A stretch of DNA of 64,000 nucleotides from Ramlibacter paludis. Its GTDB lineage: Bacteria; Pseudomonadota; Gammaproteobacteria; Burkholderiales; Burkholderiaceae_C. The stretch lies in contig NZ_JAKLTM010000002.1 in NCBI RefSeq assembly GCF_022012305.1, forward strand, positions 682,001-746,000, given 5' to 3'. Below are positions 40,337 to 49,945 of the stretch, in pieces. A program made the translations under genes and the position numbers. Each line of letters starts with the position of its first letter. The first letter of the stretch is position 1. The notes beneath the pieces are model-generated. The model saw only the letters and a list, made by a program, of their open reading frames with translations, ran no database searches and had not been told where the DNA came from.

Positions 40337-41416
40337 TCAGAGCTTCTGCGCCTGCATGAAGCGGTCGAAGGTGGCCTCGGTGAAACGGAACCACAGGTTC
40401 TGGTCGGCGCGGAACTTGGCGTAGTCCGCGTAGATCTTCTTCCAGCTCTCGTTCTTGGCCGACAGTTCGTCGTACACCTGCTGCGAGATCTTGAAGGCCT
40501 CGGTCATCAGGTCGTTCGGGAAGGGACGCAGCTTGGCGCCGCTGCCCACCAGCTGCTTGAGCGCCACCGGGTTGCGGGCGTCGTACTTGGCCTGCATGTC
40601 GACGTGCGCGTAGCCCGATGCGTTGGCGATGATCGCCTTGTATTCGGCGGGCAGCGCGTCGTAGGCCTTCTGGTTGATGAAGAAGTCGACCTCGGGGCCG
40701 CCTTCCCACCAGCCGGGGTAGTAGTAGAAGGGTGCGACCTTGTGGAAGCCCAGCTTCTGGTCGTCATAGGGGCCGACCCATTCGGCCGCGTCGATGGTGC
40801 CCTTTTCCAGCGCGGGATAGATCTCGCCGCCGGGAATGTTCTGCGGCACGCCGCCCATGCGTTCGATGATCCGGCCGGCGAAGCCGCCGATGCGGAACTT
40901 CAGGCCCTTCACGTCGGCCACCGACTTCAGCTCCTTGCGGAACCAGCCGCCCATCTGCGAGCCGGTGTTGCCGCCCGGGAAGTTGATCATGTTGTACTTG
41001 GCGTAGAACTCGCGCATCAGCTTCAGGCCGTTGCCCTCGAACATCCATGCGCTCATCTGCCGGCTGTTGAGGCCGAAGGGGATGGCCGCGCCGATGGCGA
41101 AGGTCTCGTCCTTGCCGAAGAAGTAGTACGGCACAGTGTGGCAGGCCTCCACCGAGCCCTGCTGCACGCCGTCGACGACGCCGAAGGCGGGCATCAGCTC
41201 GCCGGCCGCGTGCACGGAGATCTCGAACTTGCCGCCGGTCATCGCCTTCACGTTCTGCGAGAACACCTCGGCCGCGCCGTAGATGGTGTCGAGCGACTTG
41301 GGAAAGCTCGAGGCCAGGCGCCAGCGGATCGTGGCCTGGGCGTGGACGGCGGGCGCGATGCCGGCGGCCAGCACGCCGGCAAGGCCGGCATTCTTCAGAA
41401 GGGAACGGCGTTCCAT
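40337..41416 (-). CDS. TRAP transporter substrate-binding protein, TakP-like (copy 2)
   Basis: 359 residues from ATG 41416 (AAGGAG 9 bases upstream). Tat-like leader MERRSLLKNAGLAGVLAAG; mature protein with WRLASSFPKSLDTIYGAAEVFSQNVKAM, VPYYFFGKDETFAIGAAIPFGLNSRQMSAW, GSQMGGWFRKELKSVADVKG and PFYYYPGWWEGG. Much closer to copy 3 than to copy 1, so it probably arose by a later duplication. Flanking terminators give it its own unit, which would allow separate regulation for different oxo acids. Confidence 0.88.
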   Translation of the reverse strand: MERRSLLKNAGLAGVLAAGIAPAVHAQATIRWRLASSFPKSLDTIYGAAEVFSQNVKAMTGGKFEISVHAAGELMPAFGVVDGVQQGSVEACHTVPYYFFGKDETFAIGAAIPFGLNSRQMSAWMFEGNGLKLMREFYAKYNMINFPGGNTGSQMGGWFRKELKSVADVKGLKFRIGGFAGRIIERMGGVPQNIPGGEIYPALEKGTIDAAEWVGPYDDQKLGFHKVAPFYYYPGWWEGGPEVDFFINQKAYDALPAEYKAIIANASGYAHVDMQAKYDARNPVALKQLVGSGAKLRPFPNDLMTEAFKISQQVYDELSAKNESWKKIYADYAKFRADQNLWFRFTEATFDRFMQAQKL

Positions 41417-41523
41417 GCGGGTTTGCTCCTTGGTGGTTTTTGCGTGGGCGATGATGCGTTCGGGCTTCAGCCGAAAGCTTTCAGCACGCTGGCACGCGGC
41501 ACCGGGGCTTACCCGTAGACGCA

Positions 41524-41549
41524 AGCAAAACGGGGCCCGCAGGCCCCGT
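41524..41549 (-). terminator. intrinsic terminator after TRAP binding protein copy 3
   Basis: On the minus strand ACGGGGCC-loop-GGCCCCGT (8-bp perfect stem, 4-base loop, 41530-41549) is followed directly by a TTTT run (41530-41527). It lies about 20 bases beyond the stop codon. Confidence 0.75.
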
Positions 41550-41568
41550 CGTGGTGCGCTCGCGCGGC

Positions 41569-42648
41569 TTACAGCTTCTGCGATTGCATGAAGCGGTCGA
41601 AGCCGGCTTCGGTGAAGCGGAACCACAGGTTCTGGTCGGCGCGGAACTTGGCGTAGTCCGCGTAGATCTTCTTCCAGTCCTCGTTCTTGCCGTTCAGTTC
41701 GCTGTACAGCGCCTCGGCCTGCTTGAAGGCCTCCGACATGATCTCGTTGGAGAAGGGACGCAGCTTGGTGCCCTGGGCCACCAGCTGCTTCAGCGCGGCG
41801 GGGTTGCGCGCGTCGTAGCGGGCCTGCATGGTCACGTGGGCTTCGTACGCGGCCGATTCCACGATGGCCTTGTTCTCCGCCGACAGCGCGTTGAACGCCT
41901 TGTCGTTGATGAAGAAGTCCAGCTGCGGGCCGCCTTCCCACCAGCCGGGGTAGTAGTAGAAGGGCGCGACCTTGTTGAAGCCCAGCTTCAGGTCGTCATA
42001 GGGGCCGACCCATTCGGCGGCGTCGATGGTGCCCTTTTCCAGCGCGGGATAGATCTCGCCGCCGGGAATGTTCTGCGGCACGCCGCCCATGCGCTCGATC
42101 ACCTTGCCGGCGAAGCCGCCCACGCGGAACTTCAGGCCCTTGACGTCGGCGACCGTCTTGATTTCCTTGCGGTACCAGCCGCCCATCTGCGCGCCGGTGT
42201 TGCCGCCGCAGAAGTTGATGATGTTGAACTTGGCGTAGAACTCGCGCATCAGCTTCAGGCCGTTGCCCTCCACCATCCACGCGGTCATCTGGCGGCTGTT
42301 GAGGCCGAAGGGAATCGCGCAGCCGAGCGCGAAGCACTCGTTCTTGCCGAAGAAGTAATAGGGCGCGGTGTGGGCCGCTTCGATGGAGCCCTGCTGCACG
42401 CCGTCGACCACGCCGAAGGCGGGCATCAGCTCGCCGGCCGCGTGCACCGAGACTTCGAACTTGCCGCCGGACATGGCCTTGACCTTGGCCGCGAACACTT
42501 CGGCGGCGCCGAAGATGGTGTCCAGGGACTTCGGGAAGCTGGAGGCCAGGCGCCACCGGATCGCGGCCTGTGCGTGCACGGCAGGCGCCGCCCCCGCGGC
42601 CAGGATGCCGGCAATGCCTGCCGACTTGATGACTGATCGACGATCCAT
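41569..42648 (-). CDS. TRAP transporter substrate-binding protein, TakP-like (copy 3)
   Basis: 359 residues from ATG 42648 (GAGG about 6 bases upstream). Tat-like leader MDRRSVIKSAGIAGILAAG; WRLASSFPKSLDTIFGAAEVFAAKVKAM, APYYFFGKNECFALGCAIPFGLNSRQMTAW, NTGAQMGGWYRKEIKTVADVKG and PFYYYPGWWEGG. Nearly the same length and plan as copy 2. The binding-pocket region differs from copy 2 in a few positions (for example NECFALGC against DETFAIGA), so ligands may differ. It is upstream-most of the tandem and next to dxs. Confidence 0.88.
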   Translation of the reverse strand: MDRRSVIKSAGIAGILAAGAAPAVHAQAAIRWRLASSFPKSLDTIFGAAEVFAAKVKAMSGGKFEVSVHAAGELMPAFGVVDGVQQGSIEAAHTAPYYFFGKNECFALGCAIPFGLNSRQMTAWMVEGNGLKLMREFYAKFNIINFCGGNTGAQMGGWYRKEIKTVADVKGLKFRVGGFAGKVIERMGGVPQNIPGGEIYPALEKGTIDAAEWVGPYDDLKLGFNKVAPFYYYPGWWEGGPQLDFFINDKAFNALSAENKAIVESAAYEAHVTMQARYDARNPAALKQLVAQGTKLRPFSNEIMSEAFKQAEALYSELNGKNEDWKKIYADYAKFRADQNLWFRFTEAGFDRFMQSQKL

Positions 42649-42787
42649 GAAGCGCTCCTCGTTGTGAGTAAAACCGGCTACAACTGCCGGACGCGCCATT
42701 GTCAGGAAACTGTCGGTTACGAGAACGAGGGGTTTCCCTTGCGGGAGGCTGTCGGGGCGTCAGGAAAGCTTCAGGAATGCACGGCGA

Positions 42788-44674
42788 CTAGCCAACGACC
42801 TTCAAGCTGGGCGCACCGCGCCCCAGCACCTGCGCAAAGCGCGCGTTGATCGAAGCCTCGATCCCCGCCGCATCCAGCCCCTGCAGGGCCAGCAGCTTCG
42901 CCGGATCGCCATGCGGGATGAACTCGTCGCGCAGGCCCAGTTGCAGCACCGGCTTCTGCACGCCCGCGGCCAGCAAGGCCTCGGTGACGGCGCTGCCGGC
43001 ACCGCCCATGATGGCGCCCTCTTCGATCGTCACCAGCGCCTCGTGCGAAGCCGCGACCTGCAAGAGCAGTTCGGTGTCCAGCGGCTTGGCCCAGCGCATG
43101 TTCACCACCGTGAGGTCCAGGCGCTCGGCAGCCTGCAGCGCGGGATAGAGCAGCGTGCCGAAGGCCAGCACCGCCACGCCCTTGCCCTGGCGCCGGATCT
43201 CGCCCTTGCCGAAAGGCAGCGATTGCAGTCCGGGTTCGACGGCGACACCAGCGCCCGCACCGCGCGGATAGCGCACCGCCACCGGATGCTCCTGCCGGTA
43301 GGCCGTGGTCAGCAGCTTGCGGCACTCGTTCTCGTCGGCGGGACAGGCGATGCTGACGTTGGGGATGCAGCGCAGGTAGGGAATGTCGTAGGCGCCCGCA
43401 TGCGTGGGGCCGTCGGCGCCGACCAGGCCGGCACGATCGAGCGCGAACACCACCGGCAGGTTCTGCAGCGCCACGTCGTGCACCAGCTGGTCGTAGGCGC
43501 GCTGCAGGAAAGTCGAATAGATCGCCACCACCGGCTTCAGGCCCTCGGTGGCCATGCCCGCGGCGAAGGTCACGGCATGCTGTTCCGCGATGCCGACGTC
43601 GTAGTAGCGGTCCGGGAAGCGCTGGTGGAACTCCACCATGCCGGAACCTTCGCGCATGGCCGGCGTGATGCCCACCAGGCGCGGGTCCTGCGCCGCCATG
43701 TCGCACAGCCAGCTGCCGAACACCTGCGTGAAGGTGGGCTTGGGCGGCGTGGCCGGCTTCACCAGGCCCACGGCGGGATCGAACTTGCCCGGGCCGTGAT
43801 AGGCGACCGGGTCGGCCTCGGCCAGCTTGTAGCCCTGGCCCTTGCGGGTCACCACGTGCAGGAACTGCGGGCCCTTCAGCTGGCGGATGTTCTCCAGCGT
43901 CGGGATCAGCGACTCGAGGTCGTGGCCGTCGATGGGGCCGATGTAGTTGAAGCCGAACTTCTCGAACAGCGTGGCCGGCACCACCAGGCCCTTGGCCTGC
44001 TCCTCGAAGCGCTTGGCCAGTTCGAACAGCGGCGGCGCCACGTGCAGCACCTTCTTGCCCAGTTCCTTGGTGGCCGCGTAGAAGCGGCCCGACATCAGCT
44101 GCGCCAGGTAGCGGTTGAGCGCGCCCACCGGCGGGCTGATCGACATGTCGTTGTCGTTCAGGATCACCAGCAGGTTGCAGTCGCACACGCCGGCGTTGTT
44201 CAGCGCCTCGAAGGCCATGCCCGCGCTCATGGCGCCGTCGCCGATCACGGCCACCGCGTGGCGCTGTTCGCCCTTCTGCTTCGCCGCCATCGCCATGCCC
44301 AGCGCCGCGGAGATGCTGGTCGAGGAGTGCGCCGTGCCGAAGGGGTCGTAGGCGCTTTCGCTGCGCTGGGGGAAGCCGGCCAGGCCGCCCAGCTGGCGCA
44401 GCGAGGCCATGCGCTCGCGCCGGCCGGTCAGGATCTTGTGCGGATAGGTCTGGTGGCCCACGTCCCAGACGATGCGGTCTTCCGGCGTGTTGAAGACGTA
44501 GTGCAGCGCGATGGTCAGTTCCACCGTGCCCAGGTTGGAGCTCAGGTGCCCGCCGGTCTTGGACACCGAGTCGAGCACGTACGCACGCAGTTCTTCGGCC
44601 AGGCCGGCGAGCTGGGCGCGCGGCAGGCGGCGCAGGTCGGCCGGGTCGTTGATCGTTTCCAGAAGCTTGGACAT
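42788..44674 (-). CDS. dxs: 1-deoxy-D-xylulose-5-phosphate synthase
   Basis: 628 residues, normal DXS length. The thiamine diphosphate enzyme condenses pyruvate and glyceraldehyde 3-phosphate as the first step of the MEP isoprenoid pathway. Visible: [33 protein letters not shown] (the GDG...N ThDP motif), [13 protein letters not shown] with the catalytic Glu, and [15 protein letters not shown]. It starts 9 bases after the ispA stop and is the last gene of xseB-ispA-dxs, a common gammaproteobacterial and betaproteobacterial order. Confidence 0.97.
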   Translation of the reverse strand: MSKLLETINDPADLRRLPRAQLAGLAEELRAYVLDSVSKTGGHLSSNLGTVELTIALHYVFNTPEDRIVWDVGHQTYPHKILTGRRERMASLRQLGGLAGFPQRSESAYDPFGTAHSSTSISAALGMAMAAKQKGEQRHAVAVIGDGAMSAGMAFEALNNAGVCDCNLLVILNDNDMSISPPVGALNRYLAQLMSGRFYAATKELGKKVLHVAPPLFELAKRFEEQAKGLVVPATLFEKFGFNYIGPIDGHDLESLIPTLENIRQLKGPQFLHVVTRKGQGYKLAEADPVAYHGPGKFDPAVGLVKPATPPKPTFTQVFGSWLCDMAAQDPRLVGITPAMREGSGMVEFHQRFPDRYYDVGIAEQHAVTFAAGMATEGLKPVVAIYSTFLQRAYDQLVHDVALQNLPVVFALDRAGLVGADGPTHAGAYDIPYLRCIPNVSIACPADENECRKLLTTAYRQEHPVAVRYPRGAGAGVAVEPGLQSLPFGKGEIRRQGKGVAVLAFGTLLYPALQAAERLDLTVVNMRWAKPLDTELLLQVAASHEALVTIEEGAIMGGAGSAVTEALLAAGVQKPVLQLGLRDEFIPHGDPAKLLALQGLDAAGIEASINARFAQVLGRGAPSLKVVG

Positions 44675-44683
44675 CTTGTCTTC

Positions 44684-45571
44684 TCAGTGTTCGCGGATGA
44701 CCACCATCTCGGCCAGCGCCAGCAGCGCCCGCGTATCGGCCAGCCGCGTGGTCGCCAGCGCCGCCCGCGCATGCTGCAGCAGCTCCAGCGAATAGGCGCC
44801 GGCGCGCTCCAGGCCCAGCAGCGAGACGTAGGTCGGCTTGTCCTGCGCGGCGTCCTTGCCCGCGGTCTTGCCCAGTGTCGCCGAATCGGCGGTGACGTCG
44901 AGGATGTCGTCCACCACCTGGAAGGCCAGGCCCAGCGCGCGGCCGTAGTCGGCCAGTCCCTGGCGGGCGGCCGCGCCGATCTCGCCGGTGGCCGCGCCCA
45001 TCATGACGCTGGCCTGCAGCAGCGCGCCGGTCTTCAGGCTGTGCATTTCGCGCAGCTGGTCTTCGGTGAGCGACTGGCCCACCGCGGCGAGATCGATGGC
45101 CTGGCCCCCGGCCATGCCGGCATGGCCTGCGGCCTGCGCCAACAGGCGGCACAGGCGCGCCTGCACGGCGTCCGGGATGTCGCCGTTCGCGGGCGCGAGC
45201 AGTTCGAAGGCCAGCGCCTGCAGGGCATCGCCCGCGAGCAGCGCGGTGGCCTCGCCGAACTGTACGTGCACCGTGGGCTTGCCGCGGCGCAGGACGTCGT
45301 TGTCCATGCACGGCATGTCGTCGTGCACCAGCGAATAGGCGTGGATCAGTTCGACGGCGCAGGCCGCGCGCAGCGCCGCTTCGAGGTGGCCGCCCACCGC
45401 CTCGCAGGCCGCCAGCACCAGCAGCGGGCGCAGCCGCTTGCCGCCATCGAGCACGGCGTAGCGCATCGCTTCACCGAGCTGCGCCGGCGCCTTGTGCGGA
45501 ACCCAGGCGGAGAGCGCGCGTTCCACCTGTCCGAGTCGTTCGGCCGACCAGGCCTTCAGGACGAAACTCAC
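44684..45571 (-). CDS. ispA: farnesyl diphosphate synthase (polyprenyl synthetase family)
   Basis: 295 residues. First Asp-rich motif DDMPCMD (84-90) and second DDILD, each coordinating Mg-diphosphate, plus GGKRLRP and [15 protein letters not shown]. It extends dimethylallyl diphosphate with isopentenyl units to FPP for quinone, bactoprenol and haem side chains. The ATG overlaps the xseB stop (ATGA). Assignment as a short-chain (C15) synthase follows from operon position and length. Confidence 0.94.
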   Translation of the reverse strand: MSFVLKAWSAERLGQVERALSAWVPHKAPAQLGEAMRYAVLDGGKRLRPLLVLAACEAVGGHLEAALRAACAVELIHAYSLVHDDMPCMDNDVLRRGKPTVHVQFGEATALLAGDALQALAFELLAPANGDIPDAVQARLCRLLAQAAGHAGMAGGQAIDLAAVGQSLTEDQLREMHSLKTGALLQASVMMGAATGEIGAAARQGLADYGRALGLAFQVVDDILDVTADSATLGKTAGKDAAQDKPTYVSLLGLERAGAYSLELLQHARAALATTRLADTRALLALAEMVVIREH

Positions 45572-45795
45572 TCGCCGGCCCAGGGCTTGAGCACGCCCGC
45601 GTCGAGGACCTTGATCTGTTCCTCCACGGCCTGCAGCTTGTCGCGGCAGAACTTCAGCAGCTCCGCGCCGCGTTCGTAGCCGGCAAGCAGTTGTTCGAGC
45701 GGCAGCTGGCCCGATTCGATCAGGCCGGTGAGCTGCTCGAGCTCTTCCATTGCGGACTCATAGCTGGCGGGGGTCTTGAAAGGGGCCTTGGTCAT
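45568..45795 (-). CDS. xseB: exodeoxyribonuclease VII small subunit
   Basis: 75 residues from ATG 45795 (a start at 45840 is possible but weakly supported). The XseB helix-loop pattern is plain: [44 protein letters not shown]. It partners with XseA, encoded elsewhere, to degrade single-stranded DNA. First gene of the isoprenoid operon, divergent from the Rieske oxygenase. Confidence 0.92.
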   Translation of the reverse strand: MTKAPFKTPASYESAMEELEQLTGLIESGQLPLEQLLAGYERGAELLKFCRDKLQAVEEQIKVLDAGVLKPWAGE

Positions 45796-45931
45796 GAATT
45801 GGCTTTGGTCAACCCTGGATTTTAGGCTGACGGCCCCCACATGGATGGGCGGGCTACAATCGCCCTCCCCTCCGTCGCGCTCCCAAGCGCGGCCCTGTCC
45901 CCTTCATAGGGGGAGATCTTTAGGTCAGGAC
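45796..45931. other. divergent promoter region between xseB and the Rieske oxygenase gene
   Basis: 136 bases. On the plus strand a TACAAT hexamer (45855-45860) could be the -10 of the oxygenase promoter, without a good -35. On the minus strand TAAAAT (about 45829-45824) is a possible -10 for the xseB operon. A CCCC-TTCATA-GGGG hairpin lies in the oxygenase leader (about 45899-45912). Confidence 0.35.
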
Positions 45932-47080
45932 ATGTCTGATTTAAGTCTTCAGTTACAGCAGGCCGCAAGCCAACTCTCCGTTTCCAGCTATTTCGACCAG
46001 GCGCTCTTCCAGCGCGAGATGGACCACATCTTCCAGCAAGGGCCCCGTTATGTGGGGCACGAACTGGCCGTTCCCGAGATCGGCGACTACCACGCGCTCC
46101 CGCACGAAGGGGAGGGCCGCGCGCTCGTGCGCACGCCGCAGGGCGTGGAACTCATCTCCAACGTGTGCCGCCACCGGCAGGCGGTGATGCTGCGCGGGCG
46201 CGGCTCGGTGCGCCACGACCCGGCGGCGGGAGGCAACATCGTGTGCCCGCTCCACCGCTGGACCTACAGCGCCGGCGGCCCCGCGCCCGCCGGTGAGCTG
46301 CTGGGCGCGCCGCACTTCGCCACCGATCCCTGCCTGAACCTGAAAAATTACCGGCTCCAGAACTGGAACGGCCTGCTGTTCGAGTCCAACGGCTACGACG
46401 TGCCGCGGGCGCTGGCCAAGCTGGGCCCGAAGGCGGACCTCGATTTTTCCGGCTACGTGCTGGACAAGGTGATCACGCACGAGGTGGACTACAACTGGAA
46501 GACCTTCATCGAGGTCTACCTCGAGGACTACCACGTGGGCCCGTTCCACCCGGGGCTGGGCAACTTCGTCACCTGCGAGGACCTGCGCTGGGAGTTCGGC
46601 CGCGAATACTCGGTGCAGACCGTCGGCGTGGCCGGCAAGCTGGGCAAGGCCGGCTCGGACGTGTACCGCAAGTGGCACGACGAGGTGCTGCGCTTCGGCG
46701 AGGGCCGCCCGCCCAAGTACGGCGCCATCTGGCTCACGCTCTACCCGAACGTGATGGTGGAGTGGTACCCCAACGTGCTGGTGGTCTCCACGCTGCATCC
46801 GCGCGGGCCGCAGAAGACGCTGAACGTGGTGGAGTTCTTCTACCCCGAGGAAATCACCGCCTTCGAACGCGAGTTCGTCGAAGCCCAGCAGGCCGCCTAC
46901 ATGGAGACCTGCGAGGAGGACGACGAGATCGCGCTGCGCATGGACGCGGGCCGCAAGGCCCTGATGGAGCGCGGCGACAACGAGGTCGGCCCCTACCAGA
47001 GCCCGATGGAAGACGGCATGCAGCACTTCCACGAGTGGTACCGCGGCGCGATCGGCGCGCAGCACCTGCTGAAGAAGTAG
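45932..47080 (+). CDS. Rieske-type aromatic ring-hydroxylating oxygenase, alpha subunit
   Basis: 382 residues. Rieske [2Fe-2S] ligands C79-x-H81 and C105-x2-H108, then the mononuclear iron region with EVYLEDYHVGPFHPGLG supplying the two histidines. The chain is shorter than true dioxygenase alpha subunits, and no beta subunit, ferredoxin or reductase gene is adjacent, so it is likely a single-component-type oxygenase (demethylase or monooxygenase family) using a distant reductase. The substrate is unknown. The EamA gene follows by 3 bases. Confidence 0.88.
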   Translation: MSDLSLQLQQAASQLSVSSYFDQALFQREMDHIFQQGPRYVGHELAVPEIGDYHALPHEGEGRALVRTPQGVELISNVCRHRQAVMLRGRGSVRHDPAAGGNIVCPLHRWTYSAGGPAPAGELLGAPHFATDPCLNLKNYRLQNWNGLLFESNGYDVPRALAKLGPKADLDFSGYVLDKVITHEVDYNWKTFIEVYLEDYHVGPFHPGLGNFVTCEDLRWEFGREYSVQTVGVAGKLGKAGSDVYRKWHDEVLRFGEGRPPKYGAIWLTLYPNVMVEWYPNVLVVSTLHPRGPQKTLNVVEFFYPEEITAFEREFVEAQQAAYMETCEEDDEIALRMDAGRKALMERGDNEVGPYQSPMEDGMQHFHEWYRGAIGAQHLLKK

Positions 47081-47083
47081 CGC

Positions 47084-47983
47084 TTGGCCGCGCTCTGGAT
47101 GCTGGTGGCGTCGCTTGCGTTCGCCACCATGGCGGTGTGCGTCAAGTTCGCCTCCGCCTGGTTCACCTCCGCCGAACTCGTCTTCTGGCGCGGCCTCATC
47201 GGCATGGTGACGATGTGGCTGTGGGCCCGCTCGCGCGGCGAGACCCTGGCCACGCGCTACCCGGGCATGCATGCCTGGCGCAGCATGGTCGGCGTCGCCT
47301 CGCTGGGCGCCTGGTTCCATGCGCTGGCCCTGCTGCCGCTTGCCACCGCGATGACGCTCAACTACATGAGCAGCGTCTGGGTCGCGGCCTTCCTGGTCGG
47401 CGGCGCGCTGGTGGCCTGGAACCCGCGCAGCGGCGCGCCCTTGCCCGCGCGCCAGGGCGCATTGGCGCTGACCGTCCTGGGCGGCTTCGGCGGCGTGCTG
47501 CTGATGCTGCGGCCGACCGTGGAGCAGCACCAGATGTTCGCCGGCCTGGTCGGCTTGCTGTCGGGCTTGCTGGCTGCCTTTGCCTACATGCAGGTCATGG
47601 CGCTCGGCAAGATCGGTGAGCCGGAATCGCGGACGGTGTTCTATTTCGCGGTCGGATCGGCGGTGGCCGGCGCGGCCGGAATGGCTTTCACGGGCGTGTC
47701 GGACTGGGACTGGCTGCATGCGCTGTGGCTGCTTCCAGTGGGCCTGCTGGCTTCGCTCGGCCAGCTCTTCATGACGCGTGCGTACAGCCACGGCGCCACG
47801 CTGGTGGTGGCCAACCTGCAGTACGCGGGCATCGTGTTCGGCGCGCTGTACAGCCTGCTGCTGTTCGGCGACCGGATCCCGCTCCTGGGCTGGGTGGGCA
47901 TGGCGCTGATCCTGGCGAGCGGCGTGGCCGCGACCGTCCTGCGCGCGAAGGCGGCGCCGGATGCGCCGGGCGAAGAGCACTGA
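47084..47983 (+). CDS. EamA/DMT-superfamily permease
   Basis: 299 residues with a TTG start at 47084, or 294 from ATG 47099. About ten TM helices in two EamA repeats (LVASLAFATMAVCVKFAS, RGLIGMVTMWLWAR; FAYMQVMALGKIGEPESRTVFYF, NLQYAGIVFGALYSLLLFGD). The family exports amino acids, nucleosides or other metabolites. It begins 3 bases after the oxygenase stop, so both are probably co-transcribed; export of the oxygenase product is conceivable but untested. Confidence 0.85.
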   Translation: MAALWMLVASLAFATMAVCVKFASAWFTSAELVFWRGLIGMVTMWLWARSRGETLATRYPGMHAWRSMVGVASLGAWFHALALLPLATAMTLNYMSSVWVAAFLVGGALVAWNPRSGAPLPARQGALALTVLGGFGGVLLMLRPTVEQHQMFAGLVGLLSGLLAAFAYMQVMALGKIGEPESRTVFYFAVGSAVAGAAGMAFTGVSDWDWLHALWLLPVGLLASLGQLFMTRAYSHGATLVVANLQYAGIVFGALYSLLLFGDRIPLLGWVGMALILASGVAATVLRAKAAPDAPGEEH

Positions 47984-47989
47984 CGAGGG

Positions 47990-48070
47990 ACTGGGGACTG
48001 GAGGCTAGAGACTAGGGCGCCCAGAGGCTCTAGACTCGCCCTAACACCTAGCCTCCAGCCTCTAGCCCCT
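47990..48070. repeat. CTAG-rich imperfect palindrome between the EamA permease and sseA
   Basis: The 90-base gap contains five CTAG tetramers and an inverted repeat CTGGAGGCTAG / CTAGCCTCCAG, with related units such as CTAGAGACTAGGG and CCTCTAGCCC. CTAG is usually rare in proteobacterial DNA, so this is not background sequence. It could be a transcription terminator before sseA or a small dispersed repeat. Confidence 0.5.
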
Positions 48071-48073
48071 GCC

Positions 48074-48958
48074 ATGTACACCAAGCTCATCTCCGTTGAA
48101 CAACTGAAGGCCCTGCAATCCGCCAAGGCCCGGCTCATGATCTTCGACTGCAGCTTCGAGCTGATGAACCCGGCGGCGGGCGAGCATGCCTACCAGCAGT
48201 CGCACATTCCGGGCGCGGTCTATGCGCACCTCGACGATGCCCTGAGCGACAAGGGCTCCCTCGGTCCCGACGGCCAGGTGATGCCGCATGCCGGCGCCGC
48301 TTCCGGCGGCCGGCATCCGCTGCCGCGGCGCGAGAAGTTCGCGATGTGGCTGTCTTCCGTCGGCTTCGCCAACGACATGCAGGCCGTGGTCTACGACCGC
48401 AACGGCGCCAACTACTGCGGCCGCCTGTGGTGGATGCTCAAGTGGGCCGGCCACGACGCGGTCGCCATCCTCGACGGCGGGCTGCAGGCCTGGCAGGCCG
48501 CGGGCGGCGAAGTGCGCGCGGGCGACGAGCCTTCGCACTTCCAGACCAATTTCGAGCTGGGCGAGCCGCTGCGCACGCTGGCCACCACGCAGGACGTGGT
48601 CGACCGCCTCGGCAAGGGCCAGACGCTGATCGACGCGCGCGCGACGCCGCGCTTCAAGGGCGAGGTCGAGCCGCTGGATCCGGTGGCCGGGCACATCCCG
48701 GGCGCGCTGAACCGGCCCTTCGGCAGCAACCTGGGCGCCGACGGCAAGTTCAAGCCGGCGGCGCAACTGCGCGCGGAGTTCGAGCAGCTGCTCGCCGGCC
48801 GCGATCCGGCCACGGTGGTGCACCACTGCGGCAGCGGCGTCAGCGCGGTGCCCAACGTGATCGGGATGGAACTGGCGGGTTACGCGCCGACGGCGCTGTA
48901 TGCGGGCAGCTGGAGCGAGTGGTCGCGCAATCCGAAGCTGCCGGTGGAGAAGGGTTGA
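48074..48958 (+). CDS. sseA: 3-mercaptopyruvate/thiosulfate sulfurtransferase
   Basis: 294 residues, two rhodanese domains. The first is inactive (DCSFELMNP start, GGLQAWQAAGGEV end); the second carries the active-site loop C252-GSGVSA, close to the CGSGVTA of mercaptopyruvate sulfurtransferases and unlike the CRKGVT of plain rhodaneses. It transfers sulfur from 3-mercaptopyruvate to cyanide or thiols in the cytosol. Monocistronic, convergent with the Bug-protein gene. Confidence 0.92.
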   Translation: MYTKLISVEQLKALQSAKARLMIFDCSFELMNPAAGEHAYQQSHIPGAVYAHLDDALSDKGSLGPDGQVMPHAGAASGGRHPLPRREKFAMWLSSVGFANDMQAVVYDRNGANYCGRLWWMLKWAGHDAVAILDGGLQAWQAAGGEVRAGDEPSHFQTNFELGEPLRTLATTQDVVDRLGKGQTLIDARATPRFKGEVEPLDPVAGHIPGALNRPFGSNLGADGKFKPAAQLRAEFEQLLAGRDPATVVHHCGSGVSAVPNVIGMELAGYAPTALYAGSWSEWSRNPKLPVEKG

Positions 48959-48967
48959 TCCCCGAGA

Positions 48968-49945
48968 TCACTCCTTGATGTTCGCCGCCTTCACGATCCG
49001 CGCATAGCGTTCCTGCTCGCGCGCCACGAAGCGGGAGAAATCGGCGGGCGTGCCGCTGCCGCCGATGGCGCCCTGCTCCGCCATCTTGGCCTTCACGTCC
49101 TCGGCGCGCAGCACTTCGTTCAGCTCGTGGTTCAGCCGGTCGACGATCGCCGCCGGCGTGTGCGCGGGCGCGAACAGGCCGGTCCAGGAGACGACGTCGT
49201 AGTCCTTGAAACCCGGCGTTTCCGACACCGTCGGCACGTCGGGCAGCGTCGGCAGCCGCTTGTCGTCGGTGACCGCGATGGCCTTCATCTTCTTCGCCTG
49301 CACCTGCGGGGTGGCCGTCACGCTGACCAGCAGCGCCAGGTCGACCTGGTTGCCGACGACGTCCGTCACGATCTGCGCACCGCCGCGATAAGGAACGTGC
49401 GTGATGAAGGTCTTCGACTGGTCCTTGATCAGCTCCATCGCCAGGTGCAGCACGGTCCCGATGCCCGACGTCGCGTAGCTCAGCTGCCCCGGCTTGGACT
49501 TGGCCAGCTGGATCACTTCGGCGAGCGTGTTGGCCGGCAGGCCCGGACGCGCCACCAGCACCATCGGCGCCGTGTTCACCAGGCCGACCGGCGCCAGGTC
49601 CTTCATGGCGTCGTATTTCACCGCCGCCGGGTTGACCAGGCGCGCGATCGCGATGGGGCTGTCCGCGCCCATCACCAGCGTGTAGCCGTCGGGCGCGGAA
49701 GACACCGCCTTGGCGACACCGATCGCGCCGCCGGCGCCGGCGACGTTCTCCACCACCACCGATTGCTTCAGCCGCTCGGCCAGCTTGGTGGCCAGCAGGC
49801 GCGCGCTGGCGTCGACGCTGCCGCCGGCGCTGAAGGGCACGATGATGGTGATGGGCTTGGCGGCCGGCCACTGGGGCTGGGCCACGGCCGCGCCGGCGAA
49901 GCTGGCGGCCACCGAAAGGGCGAGGAGGGTGCGGCGGGAGATCAT
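48968..49945 (-). CDS. Bug-family tripartite tricarboxylate transporter binding protein (orphan)
   Basis: 325 residues. Signal peptide (1-22, AGAAVAQ), then PITIIVPFSAGGSVDASARLLA, NVAGAGGAIGVAKAV, DGYTLVMG, SYATSGIGTVLHLAMEL and HVPYRGG. There is no permease gene nearby; Bug proteins greatly outnumber TctAB pairs in these bacteria. The ATG overlaps the stop of the adenosine-deaminase-like gene (ATGA), so it may supply or sense a purine-related or other substrate of that enzyme, which is inference from coupling. Confidence 0.88.
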   Translation of the reverse strand: MISRRTLLALSVAASFAGAAVAQPQWPAAKPITIIVPFSAGGSVDASARLLATKLAERLKQSVVVENVAGAGGAIGVAKAVSSAPDGYTLVMGADSPIAIARLVNPAAVKYDAMKDLAPVGLVNTAPMVLVARPGLPANTLAEVIQLAKSKPGQLSYATSGIGTVLHLAMELIKDQSKTFITHVPYRGGAQIVTDVVGNQVDLALLVSVTATPQVQAKKMKAIAVTDDKRLPTLPDVPTVSETPGFKDYDVVSWTGLFAPAHTPAAIVDRLNHELNEVLRAEDVKAKMAEQGAIGGSGTPADFSRFVAREQERYARIVKAANIKE

